DNA from: Marchantia polymorpha subsp. ruderalis
Lineage: Eukaryota; Streptophyta; Marchantiopsida; Marchantiales; Marchantiaceae
Assembly: GCA_037833965.1 (NCBI GenBank)
Contig: AP031354.1
Location: forward strand, 12,936,001-13,000,000
DNA: 64,000 bases
Reading direction: 5' to 3'
Shown: in pieces, positions 11,090-22,778 of the stretch
How the letters are laid out: the number at the start of each line of letters is the position of its first letter
Numbering within the stretch: the first letter of the stretch is position 1
The notes under the pieces: generated by a model
The model's database searches: none
Seen by the model: only the letters and a program-made list of their open reading frames with translations
What the model was told of the DNA's origin: nothing
Position numbers and translations under genes: made by a program

Positions 11090-13560
11090 ATGGAGCGAGA
11101 CAGTATGGACAGTCCGCGGCGCGGAGGCCGCAGTGAGCAGAAGCTGAGAGCGATAATTGTCGGCGGCAGTATAGCAGGGCTGTCTTGCGCTCATGCCTTG
11201 CTGAAATCTGGCGTGTGCCGAGTAATGGTGTTGGAGAAAGCTCGCGCCTTGACGGGGAGTAGTCACGGAGCTGGTCTAGGTGTAGATGCGGCTGCGTGTG
11301 AGGCGTTAGAGGATTGGGGGCTGCGCGATAAGCTCTTTCTCAAATCCAAACCGCTCGACAGGGAAGAGGTGTCTATTCTTAACCATCCTCAGTCTTGGCG
11401 CCTTTTTCTCTTCCACAGAGCAGTGCGCCACACCTCCGTTTGGAATTCTTGGGGCCAGGAACATTTCTTCTTGGAGGGTTTTTCGAGATCGTTCAGTACT
11501 AACATTAGCGCTCAGTCTGTTGTATTGTGCCTATCCCTGCCCCGTGATGGATCAGGCTCAGAGTTGACAGTGTCAGGTAATTGGCTTCTGAGCATGGTGG
11601 GAATGTTCTGGTAAACATGAAATTTAAAGGTCAGTGGGACATCGAGTCAGTCTTCAAATCACGAAAGACATCAGCTTTGTGTTTATTTCTCCATGAGGGA
11701 TTAGAACTAATCGTGGTAACTAATCAGCGCAAAGACCATATCCACTCATTTGCATTCTTTATTAAACAGGTAATTGTTTGTAAGTATTGTTATTTGCACG
11801 CTCTCGGGAATGTCGTACACTTGTTGAGGTGAAAGGTGAATGCCATTTAGACAGTTTTTCAGCTCTTGAATGTGCCTCCTCTTCCTCTGCCTCTCTACGA
11901 AATCTGTCCGCTTTTAGAAGGATGCGCAGCATGCGCAACGTGGAGTTCACATTTTAAGTTACACAGGTTTCTGCATTTCTGCATTTCTGCAATTAGCAGT
12001 AGGAAAGGGTTGCGTGGGAACCGGTCTGTTTTGACATTTGCTCGAATTTTACGCATTGCTGCTCTGGGATGCTTCTTGATGAAGAATTTTTGGTTATTGG
12101 GTCAGAATCGAGCTATAGACACCGAGAGGAAGGTATTTATAACGCTGGCAAGCGATGCGGAATATCGACATCGGGCTGCACAATGGAGTGAGTTGCACCG
12201 CATTTTGCGTGATTCCCTCCCACCCGGCATTGTGCACTTTGACCACGAGGCCATTTCGTTTGAGGAAAACGCGGACGGCCGAGGCATCAAAGTGACAGTG
12301 GCGGAAGGTGGCAATACCCAATCGGTTAAGGAGGTTGAGGGTGATTTTATAGTAGCGGCCGATGGGTCTATGTCGCGCACGAGGCAGTACTATGTGCCAG
12401 GTGATAAAAGACGGTATTTCACAGTACCCCTTCCTAATTTACCGTCATCAAGGGGACGATGCCACCGTTTGCTGTTCGTTCAGAGTTGGTCACGGCTCCA
12501 GAGAAAGAGGGATGAAAGGTTTCCTGTGTTTATGACCTAAAGCCAATTCTGACTTGAAACATTTTGGTGGGCTGGGCTTTTCGCTTATCTTAGCATTCCA
12601 GAGTGCTGCAGTCCGCAAACGTGAATTTTGCAGTTGAGTTGAGTCTGTGTGTGAATTTGTTCTGGCGTTTGAGAACCTTCGATTTGTCTCACAGAGCATT
12701 TTTCATGACCTTGGATCTGGATCTGGATCTGTTTATGTTTCAGATATGCTGGGTATTGTGCGTGGAGAGGAGTCTTTGACTACACGAATGAGCCAGAAAT
12801 CCACGAGTCAATACGGAGTATTTACCCGGACATAGGGCACTGCTTGTACTTCGATATATCTAGAGGCACCCATGCAGTGCTGTATGAATTGCCTGGGAAG
12901 AGATTAAACTGGCTTTGGTACGTCAACCAACCAGAGCCGGTTTTAAAGGTGATCGCTTCCCACTCTCATTTTCCAACTGATTCTTACTTTTTGTGCAAAT
13001 GTCTAAACACAGAAAGCGTGTGGATCACTTAATACTCATGGAATCTGAAGTTTGGCCATTTCATCTTGCAGGGAAACTCTGTTACTGTCCACCCTGATGA
13101 GGATGTGATTGCTAGAATGCATGAAGCCGCAGATCGCTCTTGGGTGCCAGCCCTTGCTCAACTGATCAAAGCGACCCCTCAACCTTTTATCAATGCTATA
13201 TTCGATCGAAACCCATTGAAGCAACTAGTATTCAAAAGAGTGGTTCTGGTCGGAGAAGCTGCGCACCCTACAACTCCTCATGGACTAAGAAGTACCAACA
13301 TGTCTATACTGGATGCGCAATCCCTGGGCAAGTCCCTCGCGAAATGGGGCCGTGATAATTTGGATTCTGCCCTTGGCGAGTATGAGATGCGGAGACTGAA
13401 TGCCACTTCGCAGCAGCTTCTCTTTTCAAGACACTTGGGTTCTTTGAAACAGGGTCTGTTGTTTGAGCCAAAGGGTTCCTTCCCTTGGCATACAGCTGAC
13501 GAAGGCATGGTTGAGGGACTTCTACAACGGAATATGAACTTTTTCCAGTGGAGGTGTTAG
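11090..13560 (+). CDS. FAD-dependent aromatic-ring monooxygenase (2,6-dihydroxypyridine hydroxylase-like)
   Basis: Four exons join in frame: 11090-11368, 12106-12413, 12744-12948 and 13072-13560, with GT-AG introns of 737, 330 and 123 bases. The product is 426 residues, normal for class A flavoprotein monooxygenases, which use NAD(P)H and O2 to hydroxylate an aromatic substrate. Visible motifs are the dinucleotide-binding GGSIAG (residues 25-30) with the acidic end of strand 2 at E49, the A-D-G motif followed by SRTR (178-186), and GEAAHP (325-330) followed by RSTNMSILDA for flavin binding. The usual Asp of the GD motif is Glu here. The ATG at 11090 is the first in frame and has G at +4; a second ATG lies at 11105. 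No signal or transit peptide is evident, so the enzyme is probably cytosolic. The substrate is unknown. Family assignment is firm, sub-family is from memory. Confidence 0.85.
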
Positions 13561-15437
13561 ATATTGTTGATAACTTAAAACGATGTTAATACACGAATCT
13601 TCTTTTCCATACGAGTCTAGACATATCTAGAATGTACATTAAGATAGATTTTGGCCTCTTGATTATTAGTCAGTCCTCTACGCGAGGTTTTGATTCTTCA
13701 TCAAATTTCCACTACCTGTACGGAGTCCTCCAATTTTTTAGCTCGTTCGAGTTGTACTGTTTTGACCTATGTAACCTATTCCCACATGAATTGGAGTGTA
13801 AAGAACGTTAGTTTTGAAGCATATAACCATACCTTGACTCTTGACGTCTGGAACTCAACATAAGCGAGAGACGCTGGTCTTATTTGCCTGTACGGCAGAA
13901 AAGTGTGACCACCATATGGCAGCTTTGGTTGTAACCTTGGGGAGTAACCAGCCTCGAGGTTTGAATACTGCTCCGAGATATTATTTGTCTGCTCTACGTC
14001 CTTGTCATCATCGGCGATTCTTATTTGAGGTAAAGGATCATCTGGGCAGGTACTCTTGAAAAGCACAACGTTTTGTTCTTACTCCACCAACAATCTGACA
14101 TGTCAAGCTCAAGAAGCATCATCAGAAAGCTTCTGTAATGGCTGCGGCAGCCTATTTCTACTTGAACCGAAACTTTCAGGTGTAAAGAGGAATTCTTCAC
14201 CCTTTTTTATTTTCTCATAACCAGATTGAGGACATACAGAGTATGGAACATATGACGAAGTTGAGGATCACTGCGTCTGCAAAGCTGGATATTTTATCTA
14301 CGACCTCAACAACAGTCGGGAAAAAATGTAGGAACTATCTACACCCATGTATCATTTACAGTTCAGTTGCCAACCGATATGAGCACATGATTATGTGGCA
14401 CTTTGTCTGAAGAAGACTCGTCGGCAATATAAATGGACGGAGGTTCTATTCTCAACTCTTTGGCCCATAATGCACGAACTGTATCTGTGACCTTATTCTG
14501 TTGTGGAGAATTTTCCTCGAACATGTATACTTTTCACTGTTTTGAGGCATAAACGGCCAAGCCTCTTGTCCCGAAGTTTGTCATGTTCGGCAAGTACGCA
14601 GTTTCGTACCTGCCCGGCTCACTAGATAACAAAGGACATCTGCACGATAACACAGTTTCTCAAATTATACTACGTCTTCATTCCAAGCAGATGCTTACTT
14701 GCATACTTGACACAATTCTTTACGCTTCGTGGATGAGACAGAAGTGTTTTACTTCCTGTGTATATTGTTACCTACAGTTGATCACATAAGAGACGCTATT
14801 TGATCGATGTCTAATCATCTGTATGAAGAATGTAAGATTCTCTATCCTTCAAATGCTACAATTACTGCGATATTTACGAACACAGACTTTTGCAGAATCA
14901 AACAGATAATCTAATACATCCTCCCTCCACTTTCCACTGAACATCTAACCATCAGTGGCAGAGTACAGATGAGTACGGATGAAATGTACATTCTTCATGC
15001 ATATATGGAGCCGTAAATAATTGTTAAGTACAATTTTTAAATGATAAATCTTCTATTTTGATAGTAACGACGATGATAGAAACCATAGCTTCTCAACTGT
15101 TTTAAACGCACATGTGGACAGATAGTGTACATCTCATATTGCATAAGAACATCGAATTGATTACATAGCTAGATTTCACAATTAGCATTTTCCTGAAGCA
15201 TCAACTGTTCTGCCAAGTCCACGTAATTCCGTCAGTCTTAATGGTACATACAGAACACGAACTGGTGCCCTTACTAGTATCTGAACCTTGCTAGACGTGC
15301 TTCTAATCATAATTCTTCCTGATCTGATAATACAACTGCACATATGTGTGTTCGTGCCTATGGCTGGATGAATGCCCTATACAAGATGTGGTAACATTGA
15401 TGCTGGAAAAGAAGATCTGAGGGGATCACAGCTGTAG
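13561..15437. other. Intergenic region between two convergent genes
   Basis: This stretch separates the stop codon of the + strand monooxygenase from that of the minus-strand DUF948-like gene, so it must hold both 3' untranslated regions. Open frames at 13776-14066 and 14583-14789 have no recognisable domains and I do not call them genes. Nothing else stands out. Confidence 0.6.
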
Positions 15438-16700
15438 CTACTTCTTTGAGTCTTCCTGTTTAGGTCTGTCACCGTCTTCTTCTCCATCCTCGTCCGAGTC
15501 TACTTCATCAAACAATAGAAAATCAGATTCGTCCGGTCGGAGATAGGCATCAGACGACGCGTACTCGGACATTTCACTTTCGTAAGGTAGAAAAGTTGAT
15601 TCTTCTAGAGGTTGCGTTTGTGGTATTTCTTGTGTCTGCACCATAGTAGCCGAGGGAGAAGTTTCCGGAGTCGCCTCCAAATTTATAGACTTCTGCTTTT
15701 CTTCTTGATTCCCTTTGCCTCCCAGCCAGCTCCGAGGATAAGTTACCAGATTGAGTACCATCTGTTGAGCCTGCGCTACAGCCTGGAGTGTGGTTGCTGC
15801 AGCACTGACAACAGCAGGCCTCACGACCTCAACGGGCACACTGGCTCTCTCTTGGAGCATAGCCAGAGTCTGAGAGGCAGCTACTTGACCCATCTGTCGT
15901 AATCCAACTTCAGCAGCTTGTACAGCTCTAGCCGAGCTCTTCATCCCGTCTGATATCTCTTGACTCAGATCATTCAACTCCAGGGTGAGGTCACTGATCT
16001 CCATTCCTGACAATCGGATGGCCGCCATCGTTCCTGGCAACTCGTCTCGAGCAACTTCTGCCAACTTTTCCATTGATACTGCAGCTTTTCTCATAGCATT
16101 CAGGGTCGGGATGGCAGTGATGATGAGGGCAAACAGGGCAAACGAAGTCACACATGCTATGAGACCTAGAAGTAGAAACGCTTGTTCAATTATTGACAAC
16201 TGCTTGAGTCGCAAACTCTGTGGAATCATGGCCGGGAGGGTAACAGTTGAAGACAATTGATGACTTGCCGAGCCACCATCAAAATAACCATCACTCGGAG
16301 TTTCACCAACGCGATCAACCGATGACATGGTCGTGGGAGACGAGCTGTTGCTCCTCGTAGACTGTAGCCTAAACCTCTCGGCGCTTGCCATGCCAAAGTG
16401 GCTCAAAAATCCTGAATTCAAAGAGCGTGGTCTTCTGCCAGACCTCAGCTTATATCCATATCCAACCAATCCAGATCGATTCAGGCTGTACAACGCAAAC
16501 TGTACGCCAAAGCCTTCATTCTTACTGTCGTGTCCAATCCTTCCTCTGGTAGGAAAACTACTTGATTCTGCGGGGAAAGGGAAAGCCAAACAAGATAGGC
16601 AGAGACGAGAATTCGACCATGTTCCATTCTGACCAGCTTTCCCCTTCACTGATAAACCCGATGATATATGGTGCTGCAGCTGAGCGCTAAGCATACCCAT
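15438..16700 (-). CDS. Plastid-type single-pass membrane protein with DUF948-like region
   Basis: Single exon, 420 residues, ATG at 16700-16698 and TAG at 15440-15438. The first ~165 residues are rich in Ser, Arg and Gly and poor in acidic residues, as in chloroplast transit peptides. One strong transmembrane segment follows at about 172-197. Residues about 200-280 are predicted helical (start MRKAAVSMEKL; core LPGTMAAIRLSGMEISDL), a pattern that recurs in plant proteins annotated DUF948 or 'transmembrane protein'. The C-terminus is hydrophilic and very acidic (DSDEDGEEDGD, then a Lys tail). The function of this family is not established. The internal ATG at 16694 is an alternative start. The 5' part was duplicated to 22779-23245. 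Localisation is an inference from composition. Confidence 0.82.
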   Translation of the reverse strand: MGMLSAQLQHHISSGLSVKGKAGQNGTWSNSRLCLSCLAFPFPAESSSFPTRGRIGHDSKNEGFGVQFALYSLNRSGLVGYGYKLRSGRRPRSLNSGFLSHFGMASAERFRLQSTRSNSSSPTTMSSVDRVGETPSDGYFDGGSASHQLSSTVTLPAMIPQSLRLKQLSIIEQAFLLLGLIACVTSFALFALIITAIPTLNAMRKAAVSMEKLAEVARDELPGTMAAIRLSGMEISDLTLELNDLSQEISDGMKSSARAVQAAEVGLRQMGQVAASQTLAMLQERASVPVEVVRPAVVSAAATTLQAVAQAQQMVLNLVTYPRSWLGGKGNQEEKQKSINLEATPETSPSATMVQTQEIPQTQPLEESTFLPYESEMSEYASSDAYLRPDESDFLLFDEVDSDEDGEEDGDRPKQEDSKK

Positions 16701-17737
16701 CCTACCTGGCGATTAAAACCATGCCTTTCACACTGACCTCAGTTAGTGTATCAGTCTCCTTTACCTTCCCTAACTGGAGATTCCGATGCTCTGATTCAAT
16801 TCCCCAGAACCTGTGAAACGAATTTCAGGGAATTAAGCGGATTGAAATATCCAGTACGCAAATCAGCTGTGTCTGCACGCCCTAATAGATGTAAACCCTC
16901 ATAGAACAGAATCTGCAAGCGAGTGGGTTCCTTAAACCTGTCATCCAAACTTGCAAGTCCAAATTCGAAAATTCAATCTCTCCGATCATGAAAGCGTCAG
17001 GGCCACGTCCTCATCGTGCAAAAATTCAAAGTAGAATCAACAAAGTGGGCAGATCCCAAGTACCTGCAAAACGACCCAAACTCAAGTCGAGGCTCCAAGC
17101 AAAGAGAGAGAGAGAGAGAGAGATCGCTCTGCCACGACTTCAAGCACGACGGGAAGAGGCCGTTCACCTCACCCAGTCCCCGCACCGAGATCGCATGCTT
17201 CAGCAAAATTGCTCACACGAATCCACGATCGCTTCTTCTTCACCTGCACACCTGCCGCGACAATTCCCCGCTCGAAATTCCGCACCTGCGAGCTGCCAAC
17301 TTCCTCCGAGCGCTCCCAGTGTCGAGCCCGCGACGAGGCGACCTCATCCTCATGACGCGATAAAAGGCCTTTTCCGGGGACGGGGCCCCTTTCAGCGCTT
17401 TGCGTCACGGCGTTGCGCTTCCTCGGAAACACGGCACGTGAGGGCCACGGCCATCCACGGCCCGCTCCGCTCGCTTGCTCGTGCCTCCATCCGACGGCCG
17501 TCGATGGCGAATGATTCCGATCCTGCCCAACCCGGTCACCGGTAATGATTCCGCGATGATCCGTCCGCGACCGCTCGATGAGCGATCACCGGCTGGAAGC
17601 GACGGGGACTCCCGAGCAACGACGATGGAGGCTTTGGCTTCCGAGTGTCGAGCAAGCGAGAGGATAGGGCGCTCCTGACGTCACCAGGTTGCACTTCCTG
17701 CTCCTCATGTCCGAACGTAATTGCGGTCCTTGTGTCT
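16701..17737. other. Upstream region of the DUF948-like gene, GC-rich, with (AG)10
   Basis: The stretch contains the probable 5' leader and promoter of the minus-strand gene. A microsatellite (AG)10 lies at 17103-17122. From about 17150 the sequence is GC-rich. A + strand frame at 16988-17545 is open for 185 codons but is Arg/Ser/Pro-rich and crosses the microsatellite; I do not accept it as a gene. GATAAAAGG at about 17357 resembles a + strand TATA element without a gene behind it. Confidence 0.45.
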
Positions 17738-18183
17738 CCGGCCATCAGCCCCGGGAATTAATGTCACCACCGTCGGACATGTCTAATATCTTTCCAAGAT
17801 TCATTGATCTTCTTATTTAAATAAATTTTTTCTTAAAAAGCATTGATAATAGACTTACTCGGTTATACCACTTTAAATTTGGCTATAACTTGAATGTTCT
17901 AATTAGTTCATTTCAACTAACTAATAGATAACTTACTCCAATAATTAACCAGCAATTTATCAAGAATGTAGACATCAAATTTAGTAAATTATTCAAAAAG
18001 TCCCTGTTGTGACAGGACTCCAATTTCTGACGACGTGATTTCCATCTCGACAGTCCGGCCAGCAGCCCCGGGAATAAATGTCATTGCCGTCTACTGACCA
18101 CTAGCGGACATGTCTTCTCTTCCCTATTCTACCTGTCACAACAGGAACTCCAATTTCTGGCGACGTGATTTCCATCTCGATAG
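17738..18183. repeat. Interspersed two-part repeat (A and B units) with inverted core
   Basis: Unit A (CCGGCCA, then GCAGCCCCGGGAATAAATG, then CGGACATGTCT) occurs at 17738-17784 and 18055-18115; the second copy carries an extra ~14 bases. Unit B (ACTCCAATTTCTG, then CGACGTGATTTCCATCTCGA) occurs at 18003-18053 and 18132-18183. Each B unit opens with a 14-bp hairpin: CCTGTTGTGACAGG in the first, CCTGTCACAACAGG in the second. These two are exact reverse complements, so the hairpin is flipped while the rest of the unit is not. Between A1 and B1 lies AT-rich DNA. Confidence 0.85.
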
Positions 18184-20180
18184 GCACGAATAACATATTT
18201 CGACTGATCGAAATGATCGATTGTTAGAAAGGATGATTCGAAAATTAAAAGGATAAAATGTAGGCCTAAGATTAGGGCATGATATAGGTTGACGAAAATT
18301 CTTCTTGTCACCCTCACATTTCTAAGAGCTTCTATTTTTTTTTCATCTATTTGAATGAGGCTCTTTGATATAATATGGATTGAGGGTGTCTACATTGAGA
18401 TTAAGCTCTTTGCTTAAAACTAACGGTCAGCGTTTTGGATTGGTTTTTAGTTTTTATATCTGAATATCAGGTTGGTTAAATTTTTCCATCTATCTACATA
18501 TGATCATACACTTAAGTTACACGTCATGTAATCATATTAGATGAAAAATGTCAATGTTATGAATTTATCACCTAATATTTGATTTGTAAAATCATGAAAT
18601 ATTTAGAAAATCAAGATTGGGTGATAAAAGAAAAATGGCATTAGTTGCCTTAATTATCCATCCAAATTTGGAATGTGATGCTTGAACTTTATTCAGTTAT
18701 ATTGCAATATAAGTCTAAATTAGATTCAAATAATTCGTATCATGATATAAATTTATGTATCTACACCTTTTGATAAATATATGTGTCTACTTGAAGCAAA
18801 AAAGTATCACATCATTAAAACATAAGAATTAAGAAGAATTTTCTGATTAACTTTCATGTTACAAACAATCTACTCTTTACAAGCATTTGAGACCCAATTG
18901 AATGAAATAAAGTTTAAAATATTGATATTGAATAATCAAGAGTTAAAGTTGACATGAAAGATGAAACAGAAATCGGACATTGGCATATTGTTTGAAATTC
19001 ACTCAAAATCAAATTACCTTAAAGTGATAAATATTACTTAAAAGTATTATCTTTTTGAAAATTTAGACCAGAAAAATTTTCTGAAATTTTTTATTGAAAT
19101 TTGTTTAGATTCATGAATTGAATGAGCATTACTTAAAATTAAAATTTTTTATAAATTAAAATCAAAATCTAATAGATTGTTTCATTGTCATTTGAATTTA
19201 TCTCAAGTGTATTTATCAATTGGATATTTTTCATTGATGCCACTAAAAGTCGTTGTTAAATATTTTTTAAAAATATAGTTTTGAATATGAAATTTATAAA
19301 ATGGATGATGATCATTTGTTAAAAAATAACTTAATGATGAATTAAAAAAAATTAGGTGAAATTTTTAAGATTAATTTTCGAGTTAGGAAAAAAAATGATT
19401 CGTCAAAATAGTCAATGTTTAAACATACATCATGTCAATGGCACATATAAATATGCTACACATCTATATCACAAGTAATATTTTTATGAAATGATATAAA
19501 TATAGATTTTATTTTTTTTAGAAAAATATGAGATTTGAATACTCTTGATGTAAACTATTTCTGCTTGTGTAATTCACATCACATTTTAATGTAAATTTTT
19601 TAAAATGCTTGATAAAATAAATCTGATATAATTATCAATGTGTTGACATGATGCTTCATATAACTCCAAGATCTGCATGAATGGGGTATGTAGCACCCAT
19701 AATATGCTTCATTTAAATCTAAATTCTTTTTGACACTTTATTTAAAAAGACACAACTCATTATTTATTTTTTAACTAAAATCAAACAAGAATATTGCATT
19801 TGCATATCAAATTATATTACCACTCTTTAGACTTGTATGAAAGATTCTATGCTGATATATTTTGATAATGTGGAAATTTTTAAACTTCACTTTAGTGTTT
19901 GTTTTTGAGAACATTCAACTAGTTCATTATTAAGAATATGTGAGATCCTGTGCAATTTTCAATTCATGTGCAATAATTCAATTTTTCAATTCCCTTACAA
20001 CCCTTTAAATTTTGCTTAAAGAACGATGTTATCTGGCATAATAATTTGCAGATGATATTGCTATTTTACTCCCTTTTGATTCTTTCAGTAGATAAACTGT
20101 ATCCTATAGCATATTTTTGAGCACTTACTGTACGTAAGGATTGCCCAAAAAAGGTAAGGGTGAAATCGGGTTAGTATTTT
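18184..20180. other. AT-rich gene-less stretch
   Basis: Strongly AT-rich DNA with frequent stops in all frames and many homopolymer runs. No open frame worth calling, and no tandem array was noticed. Probably old transposon-derived DNA, but I see no diagnostic ends. Confidence 0.6.
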
Positions 20181-21095
20181 TTTCCTGTGGCTCTTATGAA
20201 AAGCCCCTAGCAGAGGAAGAGAACTTTGGATAATTAGATTGGATAGCTAGAGACATAGTAACTTTCTCGAGTACTGTATGTGACGTGGAATACAATCGTG
20301 ATGGGCTGATGGGTCTTCCCATCGTTTTTTCATCCATTTGTCCCCTCAACGAATGAAAAAGAATTAAAGAATTAAAGAACCTAGCTGGATGCCAGAAGTT
20401 GGGCGTGATATCCCACCCTGTGCTGTGAACCCAACAATCCCCCAACAATGGTAACCAACACGTGAACATGGGTTACCTGGCTCATTGCGGTTCGAATCTG
20501 CTTTTTGTTGTAATAACTTGTGCCACAAAGAGTAGAGATTGGGCTTGAATTTCACATAACTCTGATGTTATCTGATGTACTCCTTATACTGATCATGGTG
20601 AGAGAGCTTGTGCAGAAACTCGATTGTGGTGATGAGGTCGAGACCGATTTCGGTGAGATCAAGGACAGGTTAATCGGTCCGGTCGGACTTTGCCTGGCAA
20701 GGCAGGCAGTCTGAGGGCGATTAGCGTTGCGAAATCGAGGCATCATAAGGCAAATCCTATTTTTCTGATAATGTGCCCGGGATTTATCGTGAGTAAGTAC
20801 ACTGTAATTCGAACATCCACGACTTCCCGACATGAATCCACAAATACCTCTCAATCCGTTTTACTCATGCACATAATATGTGACTGGTCAATCGGCCGAG
20901 GTGAACCAGGTCAGCACGATCCCCGCCGAAGATCATCTATGGGGTGGGGGTCACGAGGCCAAATCAGTGTTGCCAAATGCGCCAGTGTACAGTAATTACA
21001 GGACTCGATGTCATGTCTATGTCCCCACGGCCTCCCTTCTGATCAGCTTGTTCAAGACCATGGGCTTGGGCGGCAGTTGGATGTAGAGTCTCGAA
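20181..21095. other. Region 3' of the MOT1 gene
   Basis: Probable 3' untranslated and flanking DNA of the minus-strand transporter gene. It contains a short hairpin GATGGGTCTTCCCATC (20308-20323) inside a ~40-bp segment that recurs at 53203-53244. Frames of 60-100 codons overlap on both strands and show no domains. Confidence 0.5.
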
Positions 21096-22595
21096 TCATC
21101 GCGTTGCACGGATTGCATCTTCATCGTCTTCATGGCCTTGAAGTAGTCTCACCTCGTCGGGTTGGACAGATTTCTTCACAAGGTTGCGGGCCCCGGAGAT
21201 GTACCTGGGATACTCAGTGGGCAAGTCGCGGAGCTTGAGGAGGAGGAAGACCAGCATGCCGGTGGCAAAACCGATGGCAGCGCTGGCTTTGGACAGCGAG
21301 ACGATCGTGCAGACGAGCATAACGAAAGCATCTTCGTTGGAATTTTGGTCGCGGCAGGCCATCGCTAGCTCTGCCCCGGAGAAGAGCAGCAACGCTCCGA
21401 GCAGGCCGACGGGGAACGATGCCAGCAGACGCAGCAGAGAGCTTCCCAGCAGCAACGAGAGGACGAGCTTCGCGCCTCCCAGCAGCGCCGGTGCCAGCCC
21501 ATTTCGAGCTCCAAACTTGTACTGGCCTGCGAGGCCGCCTGCGCCGTGACACACGGGCATGGCTCCGAACCAGCATCCCACGAGGTTCATCAATCCCACG
21601 CTGGTGGACACAGAGAACACGGTCACAGTCTTGTTGGGGAACAGATCGTTCGAGAGCTTGCACACAGCGACCACCGAATTCAGCACAGACAGAGGAAGCT
21701 GTGGAATGGCCGCCCTCACAAACCCCACTTTCCAGTCGTTCATGGAAATCTTCACGAGCTTCAGTGGGGATGGCCCCAGCTTCAGATCCCCCAGAGTCGC
21801 TGGATCCCTGATGATGGCGAGCACTACCCCGAGCAAAAACAGTAGAATCCCTGCAGGCGCTACCCACTTTCGGGCCGATTCTCCCGGAGCCTCGTTCGAG
21901 GATTCGACGTCCTCGTGGGTTTCTGAGTTTCTCGATCTCGTTGTCTCGCCCACCTCTTCCTGGCGCGGCGATCGGCACTGCCGACCACCTCCTGGGCCCG
22001 TGCACAAGATGATGACCACGCAGGCAGCCAGAGCCAGAAGCAATCCGTCGAGTCCGATCCACATCCGATCGCCACTGCTTTTGTTGGCCGTGAAATCCTG
22101 GTTGTAGAGAATGTACTTGACAGCGGTGATGCCGAATGCGATGCCCTGGGAGAGTTGGATTCCTCGCACCACTGGCAGCGGGACGATTTTGTCGACCACG
22201 GTCATGAGGCCGGAGAGGCCGAGAAACGCGAGCACGGCGCCTGTGCTGAGTCCTGCGGCCATGATTTGAGGCACCGTGAGGCGGTCGGGCCCCTCGGCGA
22301 TGGCCACAGCGGCGATGGATTTCATGGGCTGCACGGGCATGGGAACTCCGAAGAGAACGCCCGTGACCACGTTGTACATGCCGGTGAAGAGCAGCGTCGT
22401 TCCCAGGTCCACTTTATTGACGTACGCCAGAGCCAGCAGGATGGGAATGAAGGTGCCCAGATCTCCCAGCGATCCGCTCAGCTCTTGCCAGAAATTCTTG
22501 CACCGGATGTTATCCCTGAGGCGCATCCCGTAGCTTCGCATGGTCGTCCGCCTTTGCCGACCGAAAGGCTCCTGCGAATTCCTGAACACGTCCAT
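21096..22595 (-). CDS. MOT1: Molybdate transporter, MOT1 family
   Basis: Single exon, 499 residues, ATG at 22595-22593 and TGA at 21098-21096. MOT1 proteins are high-affinity molybdate transporters related to the SulP sulfate transporters but without a STAS domain; they supply Mo for the cofactor of nitrate reductase and other enzymes, in plasma, mitochondrial or vacuolar membranes depending on the member. The two family signatures are present: FGVPMPVQPMKSIAA (82-96) and the stretch 340-364 beginning GCWFGAMPVCHGAGG. About ten hydrophobic segments are visible. A polar insert of about 42 residues (200-242, rich in Arg, Glu and Ser) sits between transmembrane segments and, with a charged C-terminus, accounts for the length being slightly above the usual ~460. 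No clear transit peptide is seen. The exon is much GC-richer than its flanks. Membrane location cannot be decided from sequence. Confidence 0.93.
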   Translation of the reverse strand: MDVFRNSQEPFGRQRRTTMRSYGMRLRDNIRCKNFWQELSGSLGDLGTFIPILLALAYVNKVDLGTTLLFTGMYNVVTGVLFGVPMPVQPMKSIAAVAIAEGPDRLTVPQIMAAGLSTGAVLAFLGLSGLMTVVDKIVPLPVVRGIQLSQGIAFGITAVKYILYNQDFTANKSSGDRMWIGLDGLLLALAACVVIILCTGPGGGRQCRSPRQEEVGETTRSRNSETHEDVESSNEAPGESARKWVAPAGILLFLLGVVLAIIRDPATLGDLKLGPSPLKLVKISMNDWKVGFVRAAIPQLPLSVLNSVVAVCKLSNDLFPNKTVTVFSVSTSVGLMNLVGCWFGAMPVCHGAGGLAGQYKFGARNGLAPALLGGAKLVLSLLLGSSLLRLLASFPVGLLGALLLFSGAELAMACRDQNSNEDAFVMLVCTIVSLSKASAAIGFATGMLVFLLLKLRDLPTEYPRYISGARNLVKKSVQPDEVRLLQGHEDDEDAIRATR

Positions 22596-22778
22596 CGGTG
22601 CTGACTACAAATCTCCTCGTGAATGCAGCCGACGCGGCGTGTTCGCCCTGCACAGATCAGAATCAACGATTTTTCAAGGCAACTACAACAGCCTCTGTCA
22701 CTACCTCTCGCTGACACAGAGAGAATCCGTCATTTCGACTCTCATGCTATGACGCAGAAAACTCGTTCAGTTCTCGAG

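Noticed and set aside
10353..11266. Several overlapping frames of 100-224 codons on both strands
   Set aside because: They overlap one another in a GC-rich, purine-repeat leader, are composed mainly of Arg, Ser, Pro and Ala, and lead into the real start of the monooxygenase.
16988..17545. A 185-codon + strand frame
   Set aside because: It runs through the (AG)10 microsatellite and is Arg/Ser/Pro-rich; it lies in the presumed upstream region of a minus-strand gene.
20400..20520. tRNA-like T-loop (GGTTCGAATC)
   Set aside because: The flanking bases do not form a T stem, and no acceptor stem, D loop or anticodon arm can be drawn upstream.
21214..22107. Long open frames on both strands inside the transporter gene
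   Set aside because: They are shadow frames of the MOT1 coding exon, which carries both family signatures.
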